The notes under the pieces: model-generated
What the model saw: only the letters and a program-made list of their open reading frames with translations
Databases searched by the model: none
Told to the model about the DNA's origin: nothing
Program-made: the position numbers and the translations under genes
Shown here: in pieces, positions 17,969 through 25,461 of the stretch
Position numbering within the stretch: position 1 is the stretch's first letter
Layout of the letters: each line of letters begins with the position of its first letter
NCBI GenBank assembly: GCA_035506135.1
Contig: DATJPY010000036.1
Coordinates: 1 to 29,094, forward strand
DNA length: 29,094 bases
Reading direction: 5' to 3'
From: DATJPY01 sp035506135
GTDB lineage: Bacteria > Myxococcota_A > UBA9160 > PR03

Positions 17969-20329
17969 ATGCGCGGGCCGCTCGTGGACCCGGTCTGCGG
18001 GATGGAGGTCGCGCCCGACGGGCCGCATCACGTCGAGCATCGCGGCGTGATCCATCGCTTCTGCAGCGCGCGCTGCCTCGCGCGCTTCCGCGAAGACCCG
18101 AGCCGCTACCTGAGCGCAGGCGCGTCGGAGCCGCGCGAGAAGCACGTGGCGCGCCCCGCTTCGGAGGCACACCCCTCGGCCGGCTACACGTGCCCGATGC
18201 ATCCCGGGGTCGTGCGCGCGGCGCCGGGCTCCTGCCCGATCTGCGGCATGGCGCTCGAGCCGATCGATCCGAGCGCCGAGGAGGAGCCGTCCGAGCTGCG
18301 CGACATGATGCGGAGGCTCTGGGTGAGCCTCGCCCTCTCGCTGCCGCTCGTGGCCCTCGCCATGTCGGAGATGCTTCCCGGGGCGCCCCGGCACCGCGCG
18401 CTCGCGTGGGTCCAGCTCGCCCTCGCGACGCCGGTCGTGCTGTGGGGAGGCGGGGCCTTCTTCGAGCGCGGATGGCGCTCCCTGCGCACGCACACGCTCA
18501 ACATGTTCACCCTGATCGCGCTCGGAACCGGCGTCGCGTACGGCTACAGCCTGCTCGGCGTGCTGGCGCCCGCACTCTTCCCCGGCCAGATCAGCGGGCA
18601 CGGCGAGATCAGCGGGCACGGCGAGATCAGCGGGCACGGCGCGACCCGCGAGCACGGCGGCGCGGTGCCCCTCTACTTCGAGGCGGCCGCCGTGATCGTG
18701 ACGTTGGTGCTCCTCGGCCAGGTGCTGGAGCTGCGAGCGCGAAGCCGCACCGGGGAGGCGATCCGCGCCCTGCTCGGCCTCGCGCCGAGGACCGCTCGGC
18801 GCGTGCGCGACGACGGCGGCGACGAGGACGTCGCGCTCGATGCGGTGCGGGTCGGCGACCGGCTGCGCGTGCGGCCGGGAGAGAAGGTGCCCGTCGACGG
18901 GGTGGTGCTCGAAGGTCGGAGCTCGATCGACGAGTCGATGCTGACGGGCGAGCCGATCCCCGTCGAGAAGATCCCCGGCGACCGCGTGGTGGGCGCCACG
19001 GTGAACCAGAGCGGCGGGCTCGTGATCCGCGCCGAGCGGGTCGGCGCCGAGACGCTGCTCGCGCAGATCGTCCGCATGGTGTCCGAGGCGCAGCGCAGCC
19101 GGGCGCCGATCCAGCGCCTTGCGGACCGCGTGTCGGCCTGGTTCGTCCCCGCGGTCCTCGTCGCGGCCGCTGCCACATTCGCGGTGTGGGCGCTGATCGG
19201 GCCGGAGCCGCGGCTCGCGCGCGGCCTCGTGAATGCCGTCGCCGTGCTGATCATCGCCTGCCCCTGCGCGCTCGGGCTCGCCACCCCGATGTCGATCCTC
19301 GTGGCGAGCGGTCGGGGCGCGGCGGCCGGCGTGCTGTTCAGGGACGCCGAGGCGATCGAGCGGCTCCGCGCCGTCGACACGCTCGTCGCCGACAAGACCG
19401 GCACGTTGACGGAGGGCCGGCCGCGCCTTGCCGCGGTGCTGCCCGCCGAGGGCATCGCCGAGAGCGAGCTGCTGCGGCTGGCCGCGAGCCTCGAGCGCGG
19501 GAGCGAGCACCCCCTCGCCGCGGCGATCGCGGGCGGCGCGGAGACCCGCGGCATCGCGCTCGCGGACGTCTCGGACTTCGAGGCGCGCGCGGGCAAGGGC
19601 GTCGTCGGACGCGTCGCGGGGCGGACGGTCGCCCTCGGCAACGCCGCACTCCTCCGCGATCTCGGGATCGATACGGGCGCTCTCGCCGCCCGCGCCGAGG
19701 CGCTGCGGCGCGAGGGCCAGACCGCGACGTTCGTGGCCGCCGACGGCCGGGTCGCGGGCCTCCTCGGCGTGGCAGATCCGATCAAGGAGACGGCGCGCGA
19801 CGCGATCGAGCAGCTCCGTCGCGAAGGCCTGCGCATCCTGATGCTGACGGGCGACGCGCGCGCCACCGCGGAGGCGGTCGCCGCGAAGCTCGGCCTCGAC
19901 GGCGTGATCGCCGAGGTCCTGCCGGAGCAGAAGGTCGAGGTCGTGAAGCGCCTGCAGGCGGAGGGTCGCGTCGTGGCCATGGCGGGCGACGGCGTGAACG
20001 ACGCGCCGGCCCTCGCCCAGGCGCAGGTCGGGATCGCGATGGGAACCGGCACCGACGTCGCGATGGAGAGCGCCGGCGTCACGCTCGTGAAGGGCGACCT
20101 GCGCGGGATCGCCCGCGCGCGCCGGCTCTCGCGGGCGACGATGCGGAACATCCGCCAGAACCTCCTCTTCGCCTTCCTCTACAACGCGCTCGGCGTGCCG
20201 ATCGCAGCGGGCGTGCTCTACCCGGCCTTCGGGCTCCTGCTATCGCCGATGATCGCTGCGGCGGCCATGAGCGCGAGCTCGGTATCGGTGATCGGGAACG
20301 CGCTGCGGCTGCGGCGGGTGGAGCTGTGA
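17969..20329 (+). CDS. copA: Copper-exporting P1B-type ATPase (CopA type)
   Basis: 786 residues. The N-terminus has a YHS-like metal site (VDPVCGMEV ... HRFCSARCLARF) and a heavy-metal-binding segment YTCPMHPGVVRAAPGSCPICGM, in place of the classical GMTCxxC domain. Eight membrane helices are expected. Catalytic motifs are TGEP (326-329), CPC (431-433), DKTGTLTEG with phosphorylated D475, the HP dipeptide (H514) and GDGVNDAPAL. YN in helix 7 (FLYNALGVP) and MSASSV in helix 8 fit Cu(I) export. The loop between the third and fourth helices (about 207-230), predicted to face the periplasm, contains a histidine tandem repeat. The ATG at 17969 has AGGAG about nine bases upstream. CusF-like and Met/Cys-rich genes follow, supporting a copper role. 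Confidence 0.95.
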   Translation: MRGPLVDPVCGMEVAPDGPHHVEHRGVIHRFCSARCLARFREDPSRYLSAGASEPREKHVARPASEAHPSAGYTCPMHPGVVRAAPGSCPICGMALEPIDPSAEEEPSELRDMMRRLWVSLALSLPLVALAMSEMLPGAPRHRALAWVQLALATPVVLWGGGAFFERGWRSLRTHTLNMFTLIALGTGVAYGYSLLGVLAPALFPGQISGHGEISGHGEISGHGATREHGGAVPLYFEAAAVIVTLVLLGQVLELRARSRTGEAIRALLGLAPRTARRVRDDGGDEDVALDAVRVGDRLRVRPGEKVPVDGVVLEGRSSIDESMLTGEPIPVEKIPGDRVVGATVNQSGGLVIRAERVGAETLLAQIVRMVSEAQRSRAPIQRLADRVSAWFVPAVLVAAAATFAVWALIGPEPRLARGLVNAVAVLIIACPCALGLATPMSILVASGRGAAAGVLFRDAEAIERLRAVDTLVADKTGTLTEGRPRLAAVLPAEGIAESELLRLAASLERGSEHPLAAAIAGGAETRGIALADVSDFEARAGKGVVGRVAGRTVALGNAALLRDLGIDTGALAARAEALRREGQTATFVAADGRVAGLLGVADPIKETARDAIEQLRREGLRILMLTGDARATAEAVAAKLGLDGVIAEVLPEQKVEVVKRLQAEGRVVAMAGDGVNDAPALAQAQVGIAMGTGTDVAMESAGVTLVKGDLRGIARARRLSRATMRNIRQNLLFAFLYNALGVPIAAGVLYPAFGLLLSPMIAAAAMSASSVSVIGNALRLRRVEL
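18587..18658 (+). repeat. 18-bp tandem repeat encoding His-rich periplasmic loop of the copper ATPase
   Basis: Three copies of an 18-base unit (18587-18604, 18605-18622, 18623-18640) encode QISGHG, EISGHG, EISGHG, and a degenerate fourth (18641-18658) encodes ATREHG. The units are identical apart from the first base of copy 1. This near-identity at DNA level suggests recent slippage expansion. Each unit adds one histidine to a loop between two membrane helices. Confidence 0.9.
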
Positions 20330-20356
20330 GCCGAAGTCGCCGCGATCCACGAGCAG

Positions 20357-20527
20357 ATGGCGGCCTGTCTGAAATCGAGCCGACCGATCGAGGAGTGTCG
20401 AGCCGAGATGTTCAAGGGCTGCCGGGAGACGATGGGCCAGACCGGCTGCCCGATGGTCGGACCCGGGGGCAGGATGGGGCCTGGGATGATGGAGGGCGGG
20501 GCCGCCATGCAGCCCGCGCCAAAATAG
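20357..20527 (+). CDS. Small Met/Cys-rich protein, possible copper-binding peptide
   Basis: 56 residues starting at ATG 20357. Four cysteines occur in ACLKSS, EECRAEM, KGCRETM and TGCPMVG, and methionines run through a Gly-rich tail (GRMGPGMMEGG). Cys- and Met-rich small proteins beside copper pumps commonly bind copper, so a periplasmic or cytoplasmic copper chaperone is plausible, but I do not recognise a named family. It is in the same frame as copA: the codons between the copA TGA (20327-20329) and this ATG read AEVAAIHEQ. It could therefore be a remnant of a longer gene whose signal peptide is lost. No good Shine-Dalgarno sequence is visible. The 123 bases to the next gene hold no further ORF I can support; a TACCCT at 20569-20574 is a weak -10 candidate. 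Confidence 0.5.
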   Translation: MAACLKSSRPIEECRAEMFKGCRETMGQTGCPMVGPGGRMGPGMMEGGAAMQPAPK

Positions 20528-20650
20528 ACGACGATCGGGCGAAGCTCCTCGCTGCGCGCGTTTTGGTCTACCCTGTCGGGTTCGCCATCTGGAAGCGGTC
20601 CGCGTGCTGGGTCGACGACGACCCGGCGCCGCCGCGGAAGGAAGGGGCCG

Positions 20651-20959
20651 ATGACCTTCGTTCGCGTGTCGGCGGGAACGATCTGTGCCCTCGCCCTCGC
20701 AGCCGGCCTCGTCGCCTGCCAGGAGGGCGCGAAGAGCGGAATCGCACGGGGCACCGTGGTGTCGGTGGACCCCACGAGCCGCGTCGTGGTCATCGATCAC
20801 GGGCATTTCCCGGGCATGATGACCGCCATGAAGATGAGCTTCGAGGTCAGCGAGCCGGCGCTGCTCCGCGACATCGAGCCCGGCGAGAACGTGGAGTTCG
20901 AGGTCGAGCGCAGGATGGGCGTCTACCGCGTGACCGCGATCCGACCGCAGCAGCCGTGA
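20651..20959 (+). CDS. CusF-like copper-binding lipoprotein
   Basis: 102 residues. The signal peptide ends in a lipobox (AAGLVAC, Cys23), so the mature protein is probably lipid-anchored in the periplasm. A small OB-fold domain of the CusF/EcfE type follows: GTVVSVDPTSRVVVIDHGHFPGMM and TAMKMSFEV. The histidines and the MKM pair correspond to the CusF metal ligands His, Met and Met; the CusF tryptophan position is not obvious. Such proteins carry Cu(I) or Ag(I) in the periplasm, consistent with copA upstream. A purine-rich stretch (GGAAGGAAGGGG) lies just before the ATG. The TGA overlaps the GTG start of the following monooxygenase gene (GTGA). Confidence 0.88.
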   Translation: MTFVRVSAGTICALALAAGLVACQEGAKSGIARGTVVSVDPTSRVVVIDHGHFPGMMTAMKMSFEVSEPALLRDIEPGENVEFEVERRMGVYRVTAIRPQQP

Positions 20960-22038
20960 ACCGACCCGTCGAGCTCGGCCTCCTCTCGCTCGGCGACTGC
21001 CTGGCGGATCCCGTCACGGGGGTGCGCCCGACGCAGGCGGAGCGCCACCGCGCCATCGTCGCAAGCGCGCTCGAGGGCGAGGCGCTGGGCTTCGACTCGA
21101 TGTGGCTCGGGGAGCACCACTTCTGCGACTACGTGATGTCGGCGCCGCCCGTGGTGCTGGCGGCGATCGCGGCGCGCACCGAGCGCATCCGGCTCGGCAC
21201 GGGCGTCACGCTGCTGGCGAATCTAGACCCGGTGCGCGTCGCCGAGGACTACGCAACGCTCGACGGCATCTCGGGCGGACGCGTGGAGCTGGTCGCCGGG
21301 CGCGGCATCCTGGCCGACACCTACGCCGCCTTCGGCCAGCCGGTCGACGAGAGCCGCGAGCGCTTCCGCGAGAACCTCGAGCTGCTGCGCCGACTGTGGA
21401 CAGAGACCGACGTCCACTGGAGCGGACGATTCCGCGCGCCGCTCGACGGTGTCACGGTCGAGCCGCGGCCCGTGCAGCGACCGCACCCACCGCTCTGGAT
21501 CGGGGGCGGCAGCTCGGCGGCGTCGGTCGACCTCGCCGCCGAGCTCGGGCTCCCGCTGATGCTGCCGAGCGTGCTGGCCCCGCCGATCCGCTTCCTCCCG
21601 CTGCTCGAGCGCTACCGCGAGCGCTTCGCGCGCGCAGGACACGACCCGGCGCGGATGCGCGTCGGCGCCTGCCACCACGCGCACGTGGGCGCGACGTCCC
21701 AGGACGCGCGCGCCTTCTGGCGGCCGTACTACAAGAACTACCTCGACTTCGTGGAGCGCATCTGGAAGCGCGAGCTGCTGCATCCGAAGGCGCGCGTCGA
21801 TCTCGGCGACGAGGGCCTGTTCGAGCACGTGGCGATCTGCGGCAGCGCCGCCGAGGTCACCGACCGCCTCGCCGCGGCCCGCCAGGTGCTCGGCCTCGAC
21901 GTGCAGCTCCTGATGTTCGATCTCGGCGGCCTGCCGCCGGCCGAGGTGTCGCGCACGCTCGAGCGGTGCGCCGCGGACGTCCTCCCGCATCTGCGCGGAG
22001 CGCAGCGCTCCCTTGCATCCCCGCGGGCCGTTCGGTAG
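20956..22038 (+). CDS. Luciferase-like (LLM class) flavin-dependent oxidoreductase
   Basis: 360 residues with the bacterial luciferase-like TIM-barrel pattern: LGFDSMWLGEHHFCDYVMSAPP, RTERIRLGTGVTLLANLDPVRVAEDYATLDGISGGRVELVAGRG, and RPVQRPHPPLWIGGGSS. These enzymes use FMNH2 or F420 to oxidise small molecules; cofactor and substrate cannot be fixed from sequence. The start is GTG 20956, giving the usual N-terminus VELGLLSLGD. It overlaps the CusF-like stop by four bases, so the two are translationally coupled, an unexpected pairing. The TAG stop at 22036-22038 lies 13 bases before the rpsR start. Confidence 0.92.
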   Translation: MNRPVELGLLSLGDCLADPVTGVRPTQAERHRAIVASALEGEALGFDSMWLGEHHFCDYVMSAPPVVLAAIAARTERIRLGTGVTLLANLDPVRVAEDYATLDGISGGRVELVAGRGILADTYAAFGQPVDESRERFRENLELLRRLWTETDVHWSGRFRAPLDGVTVEPRPVQRPHPPLWIGGGSSAASVDLAAELGLPLMLPSVLAPPIRFLPLLERYRERFARAGHDPARMRVGACHHAHVGATSQDARAFWRPYYKNYLDFVERIWKRELLHPKARVDLGDEGLFEHVAICGSAAEVTDRLAAARQVLGLDVQLLMFDLGGLPPAEVSRTLERCAADVLPHLRGAQRSLASPRAVR

Positions 22039-22041
22039 GGT
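22036..22041 (+). promoter_or_regulatory. Possible -10 box upstream of rpsR
   Basis: TAGGGT overlaps the stop of the upstream gene and ends ten bases before the ATG at 22052. It fits three to four positions of the -10 consensus. No Shine-Dalgarno sequence is present in the gap. Weak on its own. Confidence 0.25.
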
Positions 22042-22051
22042 GCGTCCCCTC

Positions 22052-22453
22052 ATGAGTCAGGAAGAGCGCCCCCCGTACGGCGACCGCGACCGCTCCTACG
22101 GCGATCGCGGGGATCGCGGCGGCTTCGGCCGCGGACGCGACGACCGCTTCGGCGACCGCGAGCCCGAGCCGCGCGGCGTCAAGGCGCGGCTGCGCGCGAA
22201 GGCACGCAAGAAGGCCCGCAAGCTCCGCAAGAAGACCTTCCGCGGCCCCAAGGTCTCGCGTCTCACGACCGACAAGGGGCTGACGATCGACTACAAGGAT
22301 CCGCGCGTGCTCCGCATGTTCCTCACGGAGACGGGCAAGGTCCTCCCGCGGCGCATCTCCGGCAACACCGCCAAGCAGCAGCGCGAGGTGGTGGAAGCCG
22401 TGAAGCGCGCGCGCCACCTGGCGCTGCTTCCGTACGGAGAGTCGGTCTTCTGA
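22052..22453 (+). CDS. rpsR: Ribosomal protein bS18 with long disordered basic N-terminus
   Basis: 133 residues, against about 75-80 in most bacteria. Residues about 64-133 are a full bS18 core: KVSRLTTDKGLTIDYKDPRV, TETGKVLPRRISGN, AKQQREVVEAVKRARHLALLPY. The first 40 residues are a low-complexity Arg/Gly/Asp/Tyr stretch (YGDRDRSYGDRGDRGGFGRG), then a Lys/Arg-rich helix (KARLRAKARKKARKLRKK). The cysteine usual in KVCxFT or KFCRFT is serine (S69). The gene is alone, not in the common rpsF-rpsR-rplI order, so it may be a second, cysteine-free copy; that needs the rest of the genome. The ATG at 22052 is preferred because upstream sequence in this frame overlaps the monooxygenase gene. Confidence 0.93.
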   Translation: MSQEERPPYGDRDRSYGDRGDRGGFGRGRDDRFGDREPEPRGVKARLRAKARKKARKLRKKTFRGPKVSRLTTDKGLTIDYKDPRVLRMFLTETGKVLPRRISGNTAKQQREVVEAVKRARHLALLPYGESVF

Positions 22454-22480
22454 AGATGACCTCGGGAGAGTCGGTCTTCT
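22436..22480 (+). repeat. 16-bp direct repeat duplicating the 3' end of rpsR
   Basis: GGAGAGTCGGTCTTCT occurs at 22436-22451 and again at 22465-22480, 13 bases apart. The first copy encodes the last residues of bS18 (GESVF and the T of TGA). The second ends in the TAG that lies opposite the stop of the convergent SRPBCC gene. It looks like a short duplication at the convergent gene junction. Confidence 0.8.
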
Positions 22481-22904
22481 AGACCCCGAGCGCCTTGCGG
22501 ATCCCGGCGATCCCGTTGGTGTAGACGCCGCGGATCATGTTCTGCGCCTGCTCCTCGGTGGCGCCGTCGGGCTCGAAGCGGCTCGTCCAGTCCAGGCGAC
22601 ACTCGTTGGGACCCGTCTCGACCACGCGCATCGTCGAGAGGTAGCTCTTCACCGGGATGGGGCTCTTCTCGACGATGGCGTAGGAGAGGCTGCGCCCCTT
22701 CTCGTCGAGCGCCTCGAGCCGCTCGGCGAGCGAGAGCCCGCCCGGGAGGCTGGCCCGCCGCACCGCGCCGATCCCCGAGCCCTCGACCGACAGGTTCTGC
22801 AGCATCGGCCCCGCCCACTTCGCAATGCCGCCGAAGTCGCGCACCAGCGCCCACACCTTCGCGGCGGGCGCCGCCACCGTCCCGCTCACCTCGACCTTCG
22901 TCAT
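22479..22904 (-). CDS. SRPBCC (START/Bet v1-like) family protein
   Basis: 141 residues, standard length. The N-terminus VEVSGTVAAPAAKVWALVRDFGGIAKW is typical of the polyketide cyclase/dehydrase SRPBCC group, followed by GIGAVRRASLPGG and LAERLEALDEKGRSLSYAIVE. The fold makes a deep hydrophobic ligand pocket, and the ligand is unknown. The ATG at 22902-22904 has AAGGAGGG five bases upstream, which fixes the start. It is convergent with rpsR (25 bases between stops) and divergent from the ThDP enzyme gene across 37 bases. Confidence 0.92.
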   Translation of the reverse strand: MTKVEVSGTVAAPAAKVWALVRDFGGIAKWAGPMLQNLSVEGSGIGAVRRASLPGGLSLAERLEALDEKGRSLSYAIVEKSPIPVKSYLSTMRVVETGPNECRLDWTSRFEPDGATEEQAQNMIRGVYTNGIAGIRKALGV

Positions 22905-22929
22905 GTCGCCCTCCTTCTGCCGAGGTTGG

Positions 22930-22944
22930 TAGCATGGGCCCATG
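22930..22944 (+). promoter_or_regulatory. Possible leaderless promoter and 12-bp palindrome at the ThDP gene start
   Basis: TAGCAT (22930-22935) ends six bases before the ATG at 22942 and has no Shine-Dalgarno sequence after it. It overlaps a perfect 12-base palindrome CATGGGCCCATG (22933-22944) that includes the start codon. The palindrome could be an operator or chance. Confidence 0.35.
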
Positions 22945-24486
22945 AACGGCGCCGAGAGCCTGATGCGGACCGCGGTCGCGTCCGGCGTCGAGCTCTGCCT
23001 CGCCAATCCCGGCACCACCGAGATGCCGCTGGTCGCGGCGCTCGACCGCGTCCCGGGCATGCGCGCCGTGCTCGGCCTCTTCGAGGGCGTCTGCACCGGC
23101 GCCGCCGACGGCTACGGCCGGATGACCGACCGCCCTGCCCTGACGCTGCTCCACCTCGGCCCGGGCTTCGCCAACGGGATCGCGAATCTCCACAACGCGC
23201 GCCGCGCGGGCGCCCCGGTCGTGAACGTGATCGGCGACCACGCGACCTGGCATCGCGCCGCCGATGCGCCGCTCACGAGCGACATCGCCTCGCTGGCCCG
23301 GCCCGTCTCGGCGTTCGTGCGCGAGACGCGGCGCGCCGGCGATCTCGCGGCCGACACCGCGGCGGCCATCGAGGCCGCGCTCGCACCGCCGGGGCAGGTG
23401 GCGACGCTGATCGTCCCGGCCGACTGCCAGTGGGACGAGTCGAACGCGAGGGACGTGCGTGCGGCGCGCCCCGAGCCGCTCCCGTCCGAGCCGGCGGCCG
23501 TCGAGCGCGCGGCGCGCGCCCTGCGCGACGGGCCGGCGGCGCTGCTGATCGGCGGGCCCGCGCTCCGCGATCGCGGGCTCGTCGCGGCGGCGCGCGTGCA
23601 GTCCGCGTCGGGCTGCCGCGTGCTGCACGACACCTTCTTCGCCCGCCTCGAGCGCGGCGGCGCGCTCCCGTCCTTCGAACGCCTGCCGTACTTCCCCGAG
23701 CCGGCGATCCAGACGCTCGCGGACGCGAGGCAGCTCGTAGTCGCCGGCACGCGCGACCCCGTCTCGTTCTTCGGCTACCCGGGCGTGCCGAGCCGCCTCG
23801 CCCCGAACGGCTGCGTGCGCACCGAGCTCGCGCGCGCGGGCGAGGACGTCGTCGGCGCGCTCGAGTCGCTCGCCGACGCGCTCGGCGCGCCGCCGACGCC
23901 TCCGCGTGTCGAGCCCCGGGCGCGGCCCGGGCTCCCGCGCACGGGCGCGCTCGACGTCGCGGCGCTCGGGCAGGCGCTGGCCGCGCTGCAGCCCGAGGGC
24001 GCCATCGTCGTCGACGAGGGCGCGACCTCGGGAGCGGCCTGGTTCGCGCACGCCGCCGCGGCGCCGCGCCACACCGTGCTCGCGCTCACGGGAGGCGCGA
24101 TCGGACAGGGGCTCCCCTGCGCCGTCGGCGCCGCGCTCGCCTGCCCCGACCGCAAGGTGATCGCGCTCCAGGCGGACGGGAGCGGCATGTACACGCTCCA
24201 GTCGCTCTGGACGATGGCGCGCGAGTCGCTCGACGTGCTCGTCGTGATCTGCGCCAACCGCTGCTACCGCATCCTGCAGCTCGAGCTGGCGCGAGCCGGC
24301 CACGCCGAGCCGGGACCGCAGGCGCGCCGCCTCGTCGAGCTGGCGGGCCCGGAGCTCGACTGGACGGCGCTCGCCCGCGGACTCGGCGTGCCCGCCGCGC
24401 GCGCCGCCGACGCGGAGGGCTTCGCGAAGGAGCTCGGCCGGGCGCTCGCCGAGCCGGGGCCCGCGCTCATCGAGGCGCTCTTGTGA
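22942..24486 (+). CDS. Thiamine diphosphate-dependent enzyme, acetolactate synthase large subunit-like
   Basis: 514 residues with the three-domain ThDP decarboxylase/synthase layout. The N-terminal domain has ANPGTTEMPLVAAL and the cofactor-activating glutamate in LFEGVCTGAADGYGRM. The C-terminal ThDP-binding region reads QADGSGMYTLQSLWTMARE ... CANRCYRIL, so the usual GDG...NN motif is ADG...AN; the aspartate and second asparagine remain. It is shorter than true IlvB (about 550-570) and has no regulatory subunit nearby. A decarboxylase or lyase acting on a 2-keto acid is likely, such as the MdlC or phosphonopyruvate/benzoylformate type; the substrate is unresolved. The stop overlaps the GTG of the next gene (GTGA). 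Confidence 0.9.
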   Translation: MNGAESLMRTAVASGVELCLANPGTTEMPLVAALDRVPGMRAVLGLFEGVCTGAADGYGRMTDRPALTLLHLGPGFANGIANLHNARRAGAPVVNVIGDHATWHRAADAPLTSDIASLARPVSAFVRETRRAGDLAADTAAAIEAALAPPGQVATLIVPADCQWDESNARDVRAARPEPLPSEPAAVERAARALRDGPAALLIGGPALRDRGLVAAARVQSASGCRVLHDTFFARLERGGALPSFERLPYFPEPAIQTLADARQLVVAGTRDPVSFFGYPGVPSRLAPNGCVRTELARAGEDVVGALESLADALGAPPTPPRVEPRARPGLPRTGALDVAALGQALAALQPEGAIVVDEGATSGAAWFAHAAAAPRHTVLALTGGAIGQGLPCAVGAALACPDRKVIALQADGSGMYTLQSLWTMARESLDVLVVICANRCYRILQLELARAGHAEPGPQARRLVELAGPELDWTALARGLGVPAARAADAEGFAKELGRALAEPGPALIEALL

Positions 24487-25454
24487 CGCTCGCCCACCCG
24501 CGCTTCGCCTACACGAAGGGGCTCCACGATCTCGGACGAGGCGCCTACGCATACCTGCAGCCCGACGGATCCTGGGGCTGGAGCAACGCGGGGCTGGTGG
24601 TCGACTCGGACGAGTCGCTCCTGGTCGACACGCTCTTCGACCGGCGCCTCACCGGCGAGATGCTGGCCGCGATGCGCGCCGCCGAGCCGCGTCGCGCCTC
24701 GCGCATCGGAACGCTCGTCAACACCCACTCGAACGGCGACCACACCTTCGGCAACGCGCTCCTCGACGGCGCCGAGATCGTGGCGACGGAGGCGTGCGCC
24801 GAGGAGATGGCGCACGAGGGGCCGGCCGCGTTGCTCGCCTTCCAGCGGCGCGCGCCCGAGATGGGAGCGCTCGGCGTCTACGCGCTCCACTGCTTCGGCG
24901 CCTTCCGCTTCGACGACGTCGAGACGCGGCTCCCGACGCGCACCTTCGCCGGGCGGCTCGAGCTGCGCGTCGGCGCCAAGCGGGTCGAGCTGCTGCAGGT
25001 CGGACCCGCGCACACGCGCGGCGACCTGCTCGTGCACGTTCCGTGCGACGGCGTCGTCTTCACGGGCGACATCCTCTTCATCGACGGCACGCCGATCGTC
25101 TGGTCGGGGCCGGTCGCGAACTGGATCGACGCGTGCCGCCGCATCGAGGCGATGGACGCCGACGTCGTCGTTCCGGGCCACGGCCCGATCACCGACCGGC
25201 GCGGCGCCGCCGCCGTGCGCGAATACCTCGAGTACGTGCGCGACGAGGCGCGCACGCGCTACGAGGCCGGGCTCTCGGCGCGCGACGCGGCCTTCGACAT
25301 CGCGCTCGGCGACTACGCGGCCTGGGGCGATGCCGAGCGCATCGCGGTCAACGTGTCGACGCTGTATCGCGAGCTCTCCGGCGACTCGAAGCCGGCCGAC
25401 GTCGTCGCCCTCTTCGGCTTGATGGCGGAGCTGCACGCGAAGCGCAGGCGCTGA
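24483..25454 (+). CDS. Metallo-beta-lactamase fold hydrolase
   Basis: 323 residues. The metal motif is THSNGDHTFGN at about residues 80-90; the second histidine of the canonical HxHxDH is asparagine, as in several non-lactamase members. Further ligands are in GPAHTRGDL, FTGDILF and PGHGPITD. It should be a zinc- or iron-dependent hydrolase, for example of a thioester, lactone or similar bond; the substrate is unknown. The start is GTG 24483, overlapping the ThDP enzyme stop, so the pair are probably made together. A CPA1 antiporter gene follows 18 bases later. Confidence 0.92.
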   Translation: MTLAHPRFAYTKGLHDLGRGAYAYLQPDGSWGWSNAGLVVDSDESLLVDTLFDRRLTGEMLAAMRAAEPRRASRIGTLVNTHSNGDHTFGNALLDGAEIVATEACAEEMAHEGPAALLAFQRRAPEMGALGVYALHCFGAFRFDDVETRLPTRTFAGRLELRVGAKRVELLQVGPAHTRGDLLVHVPCDGVVFTGDILFIDGTPIVWSGPVANWIDACRRIEAMDADVVVPGHGPITDRRGAAAVREYLEYVRDEARTRYEAGLSARDAAFDIALGDYAAWGDAERIAVNVSTLYRELSGDSKPADVVALFGLMAELHAKRRR

Positions 25455-25461
25455 GCGGCAC

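Noticed and set aside
18587..18658. Regular repeats considered as a CRISPR array
   Set aside because: The 18-base units are directly adjacent without spacers and in frame with copA; this is a coding tandem repeat.
20528..20650. Possible CueR-type operator upstream of the CusF-like gene
   Set aside because: CTGGAAG and GGAAGG are present but I see no inverted-repeat partner at the spacing of MerR-family sites.
18190..22038. 1282-codon open frame on the plus strand running across the copper genes
   Set aside because: Over copA it is a shifted frame of repetitive Arg/Ala/Gly. Only its last third (from GTG 20956) is a real gene, the luciferase-like enzyme. High GC makes long spurious frames.
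22454..22478. Terminator between rpsR and the SRPBCC gene
   Set aside because: The 25 bases contain part of the direct repeat, but no inverted repeat and no T-run.
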